DNA of 64,000 nucleotides, from assembly GCA_963823505.1 (NCBI GenBank), contig CAWGLY010000005.1, positions 186,001 to 250,000 on the forward strand, in the 5' to 3' direction. The position numbers were made by a program, and so were the translations under genes. Below the pieces are notes generated by a model. The model saw nothing but the letters and a program-made list of their open reading frames with translations, ran no database searches and was not told the DNA's origin. This DNA is from DATHZQ01 sp963823505. GTDB lineage: Bacteria > Actinomycetota > Acidimicrobiia > Spongiisociales > UBA5794. This document shows, in pieces, positions 17,349-27,490 of the stretch. How positions within the stretch are numbered: position 1 is the first letter of the stretch; the number at the start of each line of letters is the position of its first letter.

Positions 17349-18019
17349 GAAGCGGACGGATCGTCATCGGATTGGCGCTCGTCCTGGTAGGCGGGCTGTA
17401 CCTCGCCTCGGCGTTCGGTGACGTCGATGCCGGGGGGCTCGTCGGCCGATGGTGGCCGCTGGCCATCGTCGCCCTCGGGGTCGCGCAGTACGGCATCGAC
17501 CACAGCGCCAGGCTGGGCTCGGCGGTACTGATCATCATCGGGCTGATCCTGCTGGGTTTTACGGCGCAGGTGATCGAGGGGTCGGTCTGGTCGTACCTCT
17601 GGCCGGTTGCGATCATCCTCGCCGGCATCGGCATCATGATCCCGCGTCTCGACCGGACCCCTGAGACCGAAGGCGACTCGGCGCACGGATTCGTCGCTTT
17701 CGGCAGCCGCACGCTGCAATCCCGATCGCAGGCTTTTGAGGGTGGTGAGCTGACGGCCGTCCTGGGAAACATCGTGCTGGATCTGACCGAGGCCCAGCTG
17801 GCGCAGGGGGCCAAGCTCTCCGTGACGGTCATCCTCGGGGGCTGCGAAATACTGGTGCCGCCGGGTTGGGACGTTCACATCGGGGGTCTTCCCGTGTTGG
17901 GCGGCTGGGACGACACCACACGGCGAGACGGACGGGCGGCGGGTGCTCCCGTGCTGACGATCCGCGCCGTTGCCATTCTCGCCGGAGTCGAGGTACGGCA
18001 CCCTTCCCGCTGGGCCTGA
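17345..18019 (+). CDS. LiaF/DUF5668-like membrane protein
   Basis: 224 residues with the GTG start at 17345, overlapping the DUF1232 stop. About four hydrophobic segments lie in the first 100 residues (IVIGLALVLVGGLYLAS, LAIVALGVAQYGI, AVLIIIGLILLGF, LWPVAIILAGIGIMI). After them comes a C-terminal soluble beta-rich domain with FGGGELTAVLG-like repeats (residues 125-220), as in LiaF and cell-wall-active antibiotic response proteins. LiaF relatives restrain envelope-stress two-component systems, but no kinase or regulator is adjacent. Function therefore stays tentative. Confidence 0.75.
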   Translation: MRSGRIVIGLALVLVGGLYLASAFGDVDAGGLVGRWWPLAIVALGVAQYGIDHSARLGSAVLIIIGLILLGFTAQVIEGSVWSYLWPVAIILAGIGIMIPRLDRTPETEGDSAHGFVAFGSRTLQSRSQAFEGGELTAVLGNIVLDLTEAQLAQGAKLSVTVILGGCEILVPPGWDVHIGGLPVLGGWDDTTRRDGRAAGAPVLTIRAVAILAGVEVRHPSRWA

Positions 18020-18051
18020 TCGCGACGCGGTGTTCCCGTCCTGGGACGCTG

Positions 18052-18080
18052 TTGATGCTTGGCAAGCGTGCACCTATCGT
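18052..18080 (+). promoter_or_regulatory. Promoter of the aminotransferase gene, possibly leaderless
   Basis: TTGATG (18052-18057) and TATCGT (18075-18080) are 17 bases apart. The ATG at 18088 is seven bases after the -10 box, so the transcript would start at or next to the start codon, and no ribosome site is present. Confidence 0.5.
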
Positions 18081-18087
18081 CCCGACT

Positions 18088-19260
18088 ATGGAGTTTCGGC
18101 GGATCAACAACCTCCCCCCATATGTGTTCGCCCAGGTCAATCAGTTGAAGTTGGAAGCTCGGCGAGCAGGCGAAGACATCGTGGATCTCGGCTTCGGGAA
18201 CCCCGACATTCCCAGTGCACCGTTCGTGGTCGAGAAGCTCGTCGAGGCGGCCAGGTCCGGGCGCAACCACCGTTACTCGTCGTCAAGGGGACTCCCGAAT
18301 CTGCGCAAGGCGGTCGCCGGCCGCTATGCCCGCCGCTTTGGGGTGGAGCTCGACCCAGAGACCGAGATCATCAACACGATTGGGGCGAAGGAGGGTCTCT
18401 CCCACCTGATGTGGGCGCTGGTCCAGCCCGGCGATGTTGCGCTGGTGCCCGAGCCGTCGTACCCGATCCACATCTATGCCGCGGCGCTGGCGGGCGCAGA
18501 AGCACGCCGGGTGCCGATTGCTCTGGAAGCGGACTACTTCGAACATCTCGAGGAGGCCTTCCATGACTCGTGGCCCCGCCCCCGCGTCATCGTCACCTCG
18601 TTCCCGCACAACCCGACGACGCGCAGCGTCGAGATCGACTTCTTCACCAGGCTCGTGGCGTTTGCACAGGAGCACGAGGTGATGCTGGTCCACGACTTTG
18701 CGTACGCAGACATCTGCTTCGACGGGTACCAACCGCCTTCGCTGCTGCAGGTGCCGGGGGCAAAGGACGTCGGCGTGGAGCTGTACACACTGTCGAAGAG
18801 CCATTCGATGGCGGGTTGGCGTGTCGGCTTCGTGGTCGGCAATGCGGAGATGGTGGGTGCCCTCGCCCAGCTCAAGTCGTATCTCGACTACGGCACTTTC
18901 CAGCCGATCCAGATTGCATCGATCATTGCGCTGAACGAGGGCGATTCCTACATCGACGAGGTGAATGCGGTCTACAAGGCCAGGCGGGACACGCTCGTCG
19001 ATGGTCTCGAACGCATGGGTTGGAAGGTGCCTCGACCAGAGGCCACCATGTTCGTGTGGGCCGAGATCCCCGGCCCGTACAACGAGATGGGCAGTCTGGA
19101 CTTCACGGTGCATCTGTTGCGGGAGGCCAAGGTTGCCGTCAGCCCCGGTGTCGGGTTTGGCCCGACCGGCGACACCCACGTTCGGTTCGCCCTGGTGGAG
19201 AACGAGCACCGAACTCAGCAAGCCGTCCGCGGCATCCGCAGAGCCCTCGACAAGCTGTGA
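18088..19260 (+). CDS. Class I/II PLP-dependent aminotransferase (alanine/DapC type)
   Basis: 390 residues of the aspartate aminotransferase fold. It begins MEFRRINNLPPYVFAQVNQL, as in AlaA/DapC-like enzymes. The PLP lysine is in LSKSHSMAGWRVGFVVG near residue 235 (S-K-S/T-x-x-M-x-G-W-R), the PLP-phosphate and carboxylate sites include FPHNPTTRSV near 171, and the substrate Arg lies near the C-terminus in THVRFALVEN. It probably transfers amino groups between alanine, glutamate or another acid and pyruvate; exact substrates are not fixed by sequence. The start follows a promoter-like pair directly; an alternative ATG lies 33 bases upstream. Confidence 0.87.
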   Translation: MEFRRINNLPPYVFAQVNQLKLEARRAGEDIVDLGFGNPDIPSAPFVVEKLVEAARSGRNHRYSSSRGLPNLRKAVAGRYARRFGVELDPETEIINTIGAKEGLSHLMWALVQPGDVALVPEPSYPIHIYAAALAGAEARRVPIALEADYFEHLEEAFHDSWPRPRVIVTSFPHNPTTRSVEIDFFTRLVAFAQEHEVMLVHDFAYADICFDGYQPPSLLQVPGAKDVGVELYTLSKSHSMAGWRVGFVVGNAEMVGALAQLKSYLDYGTFQPIQIASIIALNEGDSYIDEVNAVYKARRDTLVDGLERMGWKVPRPEATMFVWAEIPGPYNEMGSLDFTVHLLREAKVAVSPGVGFGPTGDTHVRFALVENEHRTQQAVRGIRRALDKL

Positions 19261-19297
19261 AGTTTTCCCGCAAGAGAGCGCAAGCCCCGCGTGGCAC

Positions 19298-19325
19298 ACC
19301 AAAGTACCAAGCACCAAGAACCAAG
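19298..19325 (+). repeat. Short tandem ACCAAG repeats
   Basis: Three exact ACCAAG units at 19306, 19313 and 19320 (period seven), preceded by the near copy ACCAAAG at 19298. They lie in the 150-base gap between the aminotransferase and fabD. No gene is seen in this gap, and fabD has no strong ribosome site. Confidence 0.55.
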
Positions 19326-19410
19326 GGCCAGGAACTGAGTACCCCCGACCGATGTACCTCGTGAGTCTTCGCCGGTAACCGTCCGCGCACCCAGAGAGTC
19401 TCACCCCCAT

Positions 19411-20328
19411 ATGCCCTACGCGATTCTGTTTCCAGGACAGGGCAGCCAGACCGTTGGCATGGGTGCCGACGTGTTCGCTGCCCGACCCGATCTCCTCGTC
19501 GACCAGGCCGATGCTGTGCTGGGATGGTCGCTGCGCGAGGTCTGCTCCAACGGTCCCGAGGACGAGCTGACGCGCACCGATCGGGCCCAACCTGCCCTGT
19601 ACGCGGTGGCCTTTGCCTTGTGGGAGGCGTTTTGTGAGGCGGCTCCGCCTCCCGCCGCAGCAGCAGGCCACTCACTCGGTGAGTACACCGCGCTCGCCGC
19701 CGCGGGAGTGTTCGACTTCACCAGCGGGCTCCGTCTCGTGGCCACCCGGGGCACGGCCATGGCTGCAGCCGCCGATGCGACAGAAGGGGCCATGGCTGCA
19801 CTGGTCGGTGCGGACGTCGACAGCGCCGAGGCGCTTGCCCGAGCGCGCCGCGACGACGGCGGCAGCCTGTGGGTGGCCAACATCAACGCCCCCGGCCAGG
19901 TCGTGATCGCCGGTGGTGTCGCCGACATCGCATGGACCACCGAACATGCAGCCGCATTCGGCATCAGACGCGCCATCCCCTTGAAGGTAGCCGGAGCCTT
20001 TCACTCGCCCCTCATGGAACCTGCCTCGTTGGATCTCAACGAAGCACTGCATGATGTGGCGCTGGCTGAGCCTGCTTTCCCGGTGTGGTCGAATGCGACG
20101 GCCGCACCGACATCCGACGTCGCCGCCAGCCTCGGCAGCCAGCTCACCAGCCCGGTCCGTTTCGCCGAGAGTCTCCTCGGTATGGCGGCCTCGGGCATCG
20201 ACACGTTCGTCCACATCGGCCCGGGAGATGTCACCGCGGGGCTGGCCCGCCGGACGGTCAAAGACGCCACGGTGCACGTCGTCTCTTCGCTGGACGCCAT
20301 CGCCGACGTGGCGCAGGTCGTACAATGA
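19411..20328 (+). CDS. fabD: Malonyl-CoA:ACP transacylase
   Basis: Loads malonyl groups from CoA onto acyl carrier protein for fatty acid elongation. 305 residues. LFPGQGSQTVGMG is at the N-terminus, the nucleophile elbow GHSLGEYTALAAAG is near residue 88, and the catalytic His is in VAGAFHSPLM near 195. RAQPALYAV near 60 is also conserved. It opens the fabD-fabH-fabG-acpP-fabF operon. The ATG at 19411 lacks an obvious ribosome site and may be leaderless. Confidence 0.95.
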   Translation: MPYAILFPGQGSQTVGMGADVFAARPDLLVDQADAVLGWSLREVCSNGPEDELTRTDRAQPALYAVAFALWEAFCEAAPPPAAAAGHSLGEYTALAAAGVFDFTSGLRLVATRGTAMAAAADATEGAMAALVGADVDSAEALARARRDDGGSLWVANINAPGQVVIAGGVADIAWTTEHAAAFGIRRAIPLKVAGAFHSPLMEPASLDLNEALHDVALAEPAFPVWSNATAAPTSDVAASLGSQLTSPVRFAESLLGMAASGIDTFVHIGPGDVTAGLARRTVKDATVHVVSSLDAIADVAQVVQ

Positions 20329-20354
20329 CACCTCCGCAGGAGGAAGAGAGAGCC

Positions 20355-21434
20355 GTGCGTCGCGCCACCATCACCGGATGGGGCAGCTGTGTCCCACCCG
20401 GAGTGTTGACCAATCATGACCTCGAGGGCGTGATGGATACGACCGACGAGTGGATCACCACCAGGACCGGCATCAAAGAGCGCCGGATCACCCATACCGA
20501 GACCTCGGAGATGGCGGCGGTCGCCGGCGCCCACGCTATGGCTGCTGCGGGCGTCGAGCCCGGCGAGATCGACCTCCTGATCGTGGCGACCTGCAGCCCT
20601 GACCGTCTGATTCCCTCGGCGGCGAGCTACGCACAGCCGATGCTCGGCGTCACGAACGCGGCATGTTTCGACGTCAACGCCGCCTGTAGCGGGTTCGTCT
20701 TCGGTCTCAGCATCGCCAACGGCATGATCGCAACCGGGGCCGTTTCCAAGGTGCTGCTGATTGGTGCGGAGAAACTGACGACGCTGCTCGACATCGAAGA
20801 TCGCACCACGGCGGTGCTCTTTGGCGACGGAGCGGGCGCCGTTGTCCTCGAAGCGACGGACGGCGACGAGGGCGTGCTCTCGCTCAACCTGGGCACAGAC
20901 GGCACCCTGGCCGACAAACTGGTCGTGACCGGCTTTGCGACTGCAGATCTTGGCCCGCTCGCCGACGAGTATCTGCTTTCCATGGACGGCCGTGAGATCT
21001 TTCGCAACGCCGTCGTCCGTATGGGCGAGGCGGCGCTGGACGCCGTCGCCGATGCGGGCCTCGAGCTCGACGATGTCGACCTCCTCATCCCGCACCAGGC
21101 CAACACGCGCATCATCGACGCCACGGCGCGACGCATGGACCTGCCTCCTGAGAAGGTATTTGTGAACATCGCCAGCTACGGCAACACCTCCGCCGCCAGC
21201 ATTCCGATTGCCCTGACGGAGGCCATGGAGATGGGGCGTATCCACCCAGGGGACGACGTCGTGTTCGTCGCCTTCGGCGGCGGGCTGACGTGGGGGGCTG
21301 CATGCGTGCGGTTCGGCGAGCGGGTGACGCCGGTCGCCACGAGCGAGGCGAAGCTCCGGCCGACCGACAAGTCGGGCATCGAGCTACTGGCCGAGCGCAG
21401 GCATCAGCAACTCATGCGGAGGGGTTCGGCGTGA
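20355..21434 (+). CDS. fabH: 3-oxoacyl-ACP synthase III
   Basis: Initiates fatty acid synthesis by condensing an acyl-CoA primer with malonyl-ACP; in actinobacteria it often accepts branched primers derived from the Ilv/Leu pathway. 359 residues with a GTG start at 20355, backed by AGGAGG eleven bases upstream. An in-frame ATG at 20325 overlaps the fabD stop but has no site. Motifs: TDEWITTRTGIKERRI, catalytic Cys in VNAACSGFVFGL near residue 113, His in LIPHQANTRIID near 247 and Asn in SYGNTSAASIP near 277. The C-terminal ~30 residues extend past the usual end. Confidence 0.95.
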   Translation: MRRATITGWGSCVPPGVLTNHDLEGVMDTTDEWITTRTGIKERRITHTETSEMAAVAGAHAMAAAGVEPGEIDLLIVATCSPDRLIPSAASYAQPMLGVTNAACFDVNAACSGFVFGLSIANGMIATGAVSKVLLIGAEKLTTLLDIEDRTTAVLFGDGAGAVVLEATDGDEGVLSLNLGTDGTLADKLVVTGFATADLGPLADEYLLSMDGREIFRNAVVRMGEAALDAVADAGLELDDVDLLIPHQANTRIIDATARRMDLPPEKVFVNIASYGNTSAASIPIALTEAMEMGRIHPGDDVVFVAFGGGLTWGAACVRFGERVTPVATSEAKLRPTDKSGIELLAERRHQQLMRRGSA

Positions 21435-22165
21435 GCAGAGTTGCCCTGGTGACGGGCGGGTCTCGCGGCATCGGCCGTGCGGTGTGCGAGCGGCTTGCTG
21501 CCGACGGTCACACGGTGGTCGTGAACTACGCCCACAGCGCTGCGGCGGCCGACGAGGTCGTCGCTGCCATCGTCGACAGCGGCGGCACGGCGATCTCGGT
21601 GGGAGGCGACGTCGGTGACGGTGCTGCGGTCGACACACTTTTTGCCGAGGCCGTGGATCGGGTTGGCCCGATCGAGGTGTTGGTGAACAACGCCGGCATC
21701 ACGAGGGACGACCTGCTGCTGCGCATGAAGCCTGAGGCCTGGGCCGAAGTCGTCGCCACCAATCTCACTTCGAACTTCCTCTGCTCCAAGGCTGCGCTGC
21801 GCGGCATGCTGAAGGCAAAGTGGGGCCGCATCATCAGTTTGGGTTCCGTGTCCGGGATCTACGGCAACGCCGGCCAGACCAACTATGCGGCCTCCAAGGC
21901 CGGTGTCATCGGCTTCGCCAAGTCGCTTGCCAAAGAGGTTGGTTCACGCAACATCACCGTGAATGTGGTCGCTCCCGGGTTCATCACGACCGAGCTCACC
22001 GCTGAGCTCGGGGAGGATGCAGCGACCACGATCCAGTCGAGGATCGCCCTGGGCCGTCTCGGGCGGCCCGAGGAGATCGCTTCGGCCGTCGGCTATCTTG
22101 CCTCTGACGAAGCGTCATACATAACGGGTCAAACCCTCGTCGTCGACGGTGGCATGTCCCTTTGA
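21431..22165 (+). CDS. fabG: 3-oxoacyl-ACP reductase
   Basis: NADPH-dependent reduction of 3-ketoacyl-ACP. 244 residues, short-chain dehydrogenase fold. The cofactor motif TGGSRGIGRAV is at residues 8-18, NNAGITRDDLLLRM near 88 and the active site triad in SVSGIYGNAGQTNYAASKAG near 140-160. The IT-TEL helix and the VDGGMSL end are standard. The GTG start overlaps the fabH stop by four bases. It lies inside the FAS-II operon, supporting the FabG assignment over other SDRs. Confidence 0.94.
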   Translation: MSRVALVTGGSRGIGRAVCERLAADGHTVVVNYAHSAAAADEVVAAIVDSGGTAISVGGDVGDGAAVDTLFAEAVDRVGPIEVLVNNAGITRDDLLLRMKPEAWAEVVATNLTSNFLCSKAALRGMLKAKWGRIISLGSVSGIYGNAGQTNYAASKAGVIGFAKSLAKEVGSRNITVNVVAPGFITTELTAELGEDAATTIQSRIALGRLGRPEEIASAVGYLASDEASYITGQTLVVDGGMSL

Positions 22166-22195
22166 TTTCCCCCCAACGCCAAGGAGGCGCTGCCA

Positions 22196-22441
22196 ATGGA
22201 TCGTTCTGAGATCGAGTCGAAACTCGTCGACCTTCTCGTGGAGGAGCTCGGGCTCGAGCGCGACGACATCACGATGACGGCGAAGTTCGAAGAGGACCTC
22301 GAGGTGGATTCGCTGGGAGTCGTGGAACTGCTGATGGCGCTCGAGGACAACTTCGACGTGAAGATCCCTGACGACGAGGCCGAGAAGATCACCACCGTCG
22401 GCGAAGCCGTCGACGTCGTTGCCAGCAAGGTCAACGCCTGA
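22196..22441 (+). CDS. acpP: Acyl carrier protein
   Basis: 81-residue carrier that holds growing acyl chains on a 4'-phosphopantetheine. The attachment serine is in EVDSLGVVELLMALEDNF near residue 38. The protein is strongly acidic, with an N-terminal helix DRSEIESKLVDLLVEELG. A strong AAGGAGG ribosome site precedes the ATG, fitting the high expression usual for AcpP. It sits between fabG and fabF. Confidence 0.96.
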   Translation: MDRSEIESKLVDLLVEELGLERDDITMTAKFEEDLEVDSLGVVELLMALEDNFDVKIPDDEAEKITTVGEAVDVVASKVNA

Positions 22442-22465
22442 TCCGAGCGATCGAAAGGACACAGA

Positions 22466-23710
<1,245 letters not shown>

Positions 23711-23747
23711 TCTCGGCCTCGTCCCGTGCGCACCTCGGCTCTGCTGC

Positions 23748-23960
23748 TCAAGGCTTGCGGAGTCCGAGCGAGAGGTAGAGCGCAGCAGACATGACGGTGA
23801 CCGCACACGAGATCAGGAACACCACACCCACTCCTGCCGGTATACCCCGCGGGGTCGTTGCCACAGCAGCCAGCCCGCTCAGCAGCGCCAGCGGCGCGCC
23901 AATCGCAAGACCGAGCGTTGCCACCGTGTCGAGAGTGCTGCGACGGCGCGGCTCGGTCAC
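23748..23960 (-). CDS. Small two-TM membrane protein (third gene of trio)
   Basis: 70 residues with two hydrophobic segments (about residues 13-35 and 43-65) and a short basic N-terminus and C-terminus. No family recognised. The start overlaps the preceding gene's stop by four bases, and it closes a three-gene minus-strand unit of membrane proteins. Confidence 0.55.
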   Translation of the reverse strand: MTEPRRRSTLDTVATLGLAIGAPLALLSGLAAVATTPRGIPAGVGVVFLISCAVTVMSAALYLSLGLRKP

Positions 23961-24370
23961 TGATCGTCACCATCGGTTTCGCACCCGGGTGTCGGTGGGG
24001 GGCGGTTGGCCGCAACCGCCTCGTGATATTCGTCAAAAGATCGGGTGACCAGCGCAACCACCAACCCGACCCCGATCAGTGCCCCAACCCCGGTGATCAC
24101 CGCGGCCGTCGCCTCCAAACCCGGGCATGAGCCCGGAAGGCACAGGGCGCGGACGACGCCACGCCCGACAAGGGCACCGCCGATGGTCCCGACGGCGATC
24201 GCAAGGGCGACGAGGGGCCGCATCCCTGCAGCACCGGCGGCCACACCGGCGATCCCGGCCACCACCGCTGCGGCCACGACCCATGCCGTGCCGCCGATGA
24301 GGCTTCCCGTGAGGGCGCCCAGCAGAGCAAATCCCGCGCCGAGAGCGGCAATGGTCGCCGTGCGGTTCAC
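23957..24370 (-). CDS. Multi-TM membrane protein (second gene of trio)
   Basis: 137 residues, very rich in Ala, Gly and Val. Four or five hydrophobic segments run from residue 5 to about 112, with two Cys (CLPGSC) in a loop near 75-80. The C-terminal tail is polar (TRSFDEYHEAVAANRPPP). No recognised domain. Both ends overlap neighbours by four bases, so it is translated as part of the trio. Confidence 0.55.
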   Translation of the reverse strand: MNRTATIAALGAGFALLGALTGSLIGGTAWVVAAAVVAGIAGVAAGAAGMRPLVALAIAVGTIGGALVGRGVVRALCLPGSCPGLEATAAVITGVGALIGVGLVVALVTRSFDEYHEAVAANRPPPTPGCETDGDDQ

Positions 24371-25077
24371 TGTTCGGACCGCTCTCTGTCGGTGCGAGTC
24401 TTACGGGGGCCGGGTGCGTCATCCATCAGCGGCTGGGCGGCGAGCAGCGCCTCCGGGGTCCAGGCCAGACCGACCACGCCGCCGACGAGTACCAGGAGCA
24501 GTGCCGCCCCTGCGGGGGGCGAGGCGATCGCGGCAGCGATCCCGAGCACGGGAAGCACCAGCCTGATGGCCCACAGGCTCCACACTTGAGCTTTCCCGTA
24601 GGCCCAGGCCAGCAGCACTGCGCCGGCTCCAAGGACGCCGTGGGCCGTTTGGAGCCCTCCCGGTGCTGCCAGACCCACCGCAGGCACGATGGCCAGCAGT
24701 CCGAGCAGGAGCACGACGACTTTTGGGTCCGGCCCTGTCGCAGATGGACGAGCACGAATCCAACCGTCGAGCCATCTTCCCAGGAGCACACCAAGGCCGG
24801 CGAGCGCGGTGAAGAGTGCGATCCACGACCAGACGTCGAACTCTCCGACGGCGGTGATGCCTGCAATGGCCAAGGCGAGAGCGACGGACATCCACCGTGC
24901 CCATCGACCCCTCACGAGCACGAGACCGACGACGGCGATGATGGCGAACATGACCGCCCCGATGGCGATGACCGCAGCAGACGACGAGGCAAATGGATCC
25001 GGCGCAACGGCCAGGTGAATAGCCAAAGAGCATCCGGCAACCGACAGCAGCGCGGCCGCAACGAGGGGTGTGGTCAT
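24367..25077 (-). CDS. Multi-TM membrane protein (first gene of trio)
   Basis: 236 residues with about seven hydrophobic segments spread over the first 210 residues and a basic C-terminal tail (GPRKTRTDRERSEQ). A conserved-looking DVWSWIALFTALAGLGVLLGR stretch lies in the middle. No family recognised. It is upstream of two overlapping membrane genes on the same strand, suggesting a small membrane complex, but that is inference. Confidence 0.6.
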   Translation of the reverse strand: MTTPLVAAALLSVAGCSLAIHLAVAPDPFASSSAAVIAIGAVMFAIIAVVGLVLVRGRWARWMSVALALAIAGITAVGEFDVWSWIALFTALAGLGVLLGRWLDGWIRARPSATGPDPKVVVLLLGLLAIVPAVGLAAPGGLQTAHGVLGAGAVLLAWAYGKAQVWSLWAIRLVLPVLGIAAAIASPPAGAALLLVLVGGVVGLAWTPEALLAAQPLMDDAPGPRKTRTDRERSEQ

Positions 25078-25115
25078 GTCCCCATTATCGGCATACCGGG
25101 AGGCTGGTCAGCCGA

Positions 25116-25529
25116 TCACTGGTCCGGCCGAGTGTCGATGGACCCGGGGATGCGGTTGTTGCCGAGGAAGGCGAAGTACCTGTAGATGCCCGGCTCGAAC
25201 TCTCGCATGTCCACCTCGAACACGTCCCCTGTGTTGAGCGGACCGCTCATGAACTCGCCGTTGCGGGCTTCGATGACGTACTCGCGCTCGTCGGAGTCTT
25301 CGTGGCGGAACTCGACGATCCACTCGACATCGAGGTCGATCTTGAGGTTGGACGGTCGGAAGGAGCCGTTGGTGATGCTGACAATCGCGTTGCCCTCCAC
25401 CGGCGCTTCGGTTGTCGTGGTGGTTTCGGGCGCACGGTCCCGATCGAGTGTTTCTTGCGATGGGCCGCTGGCGCACGCAGCGAGCAGCATGGCCGCGGCC
25501 GCAAACCAAATGACGATGCGACTCCGCAC
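25116..25529 (-). CDS. Lipoprotein with cupredoxin-like domain
   Basis: 137 residues. A signal peptide ends in the lipobox LLAAC, then a Thr/Glu-rich linker. Residues about 45-135 have beta-strand spacing like cupredoxin-fold proteins (NAIVSITNGSFRPSNLKIDLD, VEWIVEFRHED, FEPGIYRYFAFLG). The usual copper ligands near the C-terminus (Cys-His-Met) are missing, so metal binding is unlikely. Expected location is the outer face of the membrane. It is possibly co-transcribed with the histidine phosphatase upstream on the same strand, 78 bases away. Confidence 0.65.
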   Translation of the reverse strand: MRSRIVIWFAAAAMLLAACASGPSQETLDRDRAPETTTTTEAPVEGNAIVSITNGSFRPSNLKIDLDVEWIVEFRHEDSDEREYVIEARNGEFMSGPLNTGDVFEVDMREFEPGIYRYFAFLGNNRIPGSIDTRPDQ

Positions 25530-25607
25530 ACTTCTCCTCGGCTGGCGTCGGGCGGCAGTTTAGGGGGAGCAGCGTCGGTCCGCAGGAATGGCGACACGAT
25601 CTCCGTT

Positions 25608-26225
25608 TCAGTCCTGCGGTGGGGTGTACACCACAATCTCGCTCCACCCGTCCCGCCGTTGGGCGAGGGTGACGATGGTGGCATGAGCGGGTTTGGAAGA
25701 GTTGAAGCCGTCGAAATCGCGGCCGGTGAGGATGCGGCGCATCGCCTCGGTCGGATCCTGGTGACCCACGACAACGACGTCGCCGCCGCCCACCGCAACT
25801 CCCCAGGCGTCGGCGGCGGCAGCGGCGGCACGCGCACCGGCTTCGGCGAGGGTCTCGGGGGAGAAGGGGAGGTCGGCCGGGTTTGCGGTGTAGGCCTCGA
25901 GCTCGCCGGGGAAGTCATCGGGGAGATCCGGCCAGCGGTGTCCTGCCCATCGGTCGCTGAGCCGCCACTCGGCGAGTCGCGGATCGGTCGTTATCGCCAC
26001 GCCGTGCGGGGCGGCGATGATCTGCGCGGTCTCAACGGCTCGATCAAGTGGCGAGGCGATGACGTGGCGGATGGGCCGCGTTGCCAGCCGCTCGGCAGCC
26101 GCGGTGGCTTGGCGTTGTCCTCGATCGCTCAACGGGAAGCCGGGCAGCGCGCCGTACACCAGCCAGTCGGGGTTTGCGACCTCGCCGTGGCGGACGAGAT
26201 GGAGACGATCGTCTGGGCTGTGCAC
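25608..26225 (-). CDS. Histidine phosphatase family protein
   Basis: 205 residues with a GTG start. The catalytic LVRHGEVANPDWLVYG (RHG) is near residue 10, ASPLDRAVETAQI supplies the second Arg near 57, the acid EWRLSD near 84, and the second His is in VVVVGHQDP near 150. All catalytic elements of the phosphoglycerate-mutase-like phosphatases are present. The substrate is unknown. It is divergent from dinB, 40 bases between starts. Confidence 0.85.
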   Translation of the reverse strand: MHSPDDRLHLVRHGEVANPDWLVYGALPGFPLSDRGQRQATAAAERLATRPIRHVIASPLDRAVETAQIIAAPHGVAITTDPRLAEWRLSDRWAGHRWPDLPDDFPGELEAYTANPADLPFSPETLAEAGARAAAAAADAWGVAVGGGDVVVVGHQDPTEAMRRILTGRDFDGFNSSKPAHATIVTLAQRRDGWSEIVVYTPPQD

Positions 26226-26265
26226 GACACGACACTATCGGTTGTGTGCCGAGTACCGTGCGCCC

Positions 26266-27477
26266 ATGGCGGGCTTCACCGAGCCGATACTCCACGTCGA
26301 CATGGACGCGTTCTTCGTGGAGGTGGAGCGTCTGGACGACCCGACGCTGCGCGGACGACCGGTCATCGTGGGCGGGCTCGGTCCCCGGGGTGTCGTGGCG
26401 GCAGCAAGCTACGAGGCGAGGGCGTATGGCGTGCACTCGGCAATGCCCATGCGGGAGGCGCGGCGTCGCTGTCCCCATGCGTCGTACGTTGCACCGAGTC
26501 ACGGCACGTACGGCGCGGTCTCCAGCCGGGTGTTCGATGCGCTGCACTCGTTCACGCCGCGGGTGGAGGCGCTCTCGGTGGACGAGGCGTTCCTCGACGT
26601 CTCGGGTCTTCGCCTCCACTACGCCGGTCCGGTCGACGTTGCCGTCGCGATCCGTGCCCGGCTCCGCACCGAGCTGGGTCTCCCCGCATCCGTCGGGATT
26701 GCGCCAACGAAGTTCCTCGCCAAGCTGGCGTCTGAGGAAGCGAAGCCGGACGGCATCTACCACGTCCACGCCGGTGACGAGTTGGGTTTTCTCCATCCGC
26801 TGCCTGTGCGTCGGTTGTGGGGTGTCGGCGAGGCGACGCATGCGGCGCTCGAGGGTCTCGGGGTGGCGACCATCGGCGACCTCGCTGCGTTGCCCGAGGG
26901 CCTCGTCGCGCGGAGGCTGGGCCGGGCTCTTGGCGCCCATCTGTCCGCGCTGGCCCATGGCATCGATCGTCGCATGGTCGAGTCGGGCGGCGAGGCGAAG
27001 TCGATCTCGGTCGAGAACACGTTCGATCGAGATCTCACGTCAGAAAGAGCGATCGATGCTGCGCTGCTGGACTTGTGTCACCGGCTGGATGCACGGCTTC
27101 GCCGCAGCGCAGCACGCGGTCATACGATCTCGCTCAAGGTCCGCCTCGACGACTTCACGACCGTCACCAGATCCGAAACCTCGCCGGACGCGGTGGCCCA
27201 TGCGGCTGAGTTCTTCCCCGTGGTGCGCACCTTGTGGTCGCGGGTAGATCGTGGGGGATCGGGGGTGCGGTTGCTTGGCGTTGCGGTGAGCGGGCTCGAA
27301 GACAGGGAGGCTCCCGAGCAGATGCTGCTGGTCGACGACCACAAAGGGGCGGCCGCCGCCGTCGACGAGATCCGGCAGCGGTTCGGCGACGATGCAGTGG
27401 TGCCGGGAGGGTTGCTTTGGCGCCAGTCGGGTGCTGAGAACACCGGTCGAGGAACCGCAAACACGCCGAGTCCGTAA
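26266..27477 (+). CDS. dinB: DNA polymerase IV (Y-family)
   Basis: Error-prone translesion polymerase. 403 residues. Catalytic acidic residues lie in HVDMDAFFVEVE near residue 10 and SVDEAFLDVSG near 106; YEARAYGVHSAMPMREARRRCP is the fingers motif. A helix-hairpin-helix thumb is seen at RRLWGVGEATHAALEGLGV, followed by the little finger domain. No obvious C-terminal beta-clamp motif is visible. The ATG at 26266 replaces a longer unsupported frame. A dinB-DUF3040 pairing near the dcw cluster is known in actinobacteria. Confidence 0.92.
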   Translation: MAGFTEPILHVDMDAFFVEVERLDDPTLRGRPVIVGGLGPRGVVAAASYEARAYGVHSAMPMREARRRCPHASYVAPSHGTYGAVSSRVFDALHSFTPRVEALSVDEAFLDVSGLRLHYAGPVDVAVAIRARLRTELGLPASVGIAPTKFLAKLASEEAKPDGIYHVHAGDELGFLHPLPVRRLWGVGEATHAALEGLGVATIGDLAALPEGLVARRLGRALGAHLSALAHGIDRRMVESGGEAKSISVENTFDRDLTSERAIDAALLDLCHRLDARLRRSAARGHTISLKVRLDDFTTVTRSETSPDAVAHAAEFFPVVRTLWSRVDRGGSGVRLLGVAVSGLEDREAPEQMLLVDDHKGAAAAVDEIRQRFGDDAVVPGGLLWRQSGAENTGRGTANTPSP

Positions 27478-27490
27478 CCACGGTCAGGGG

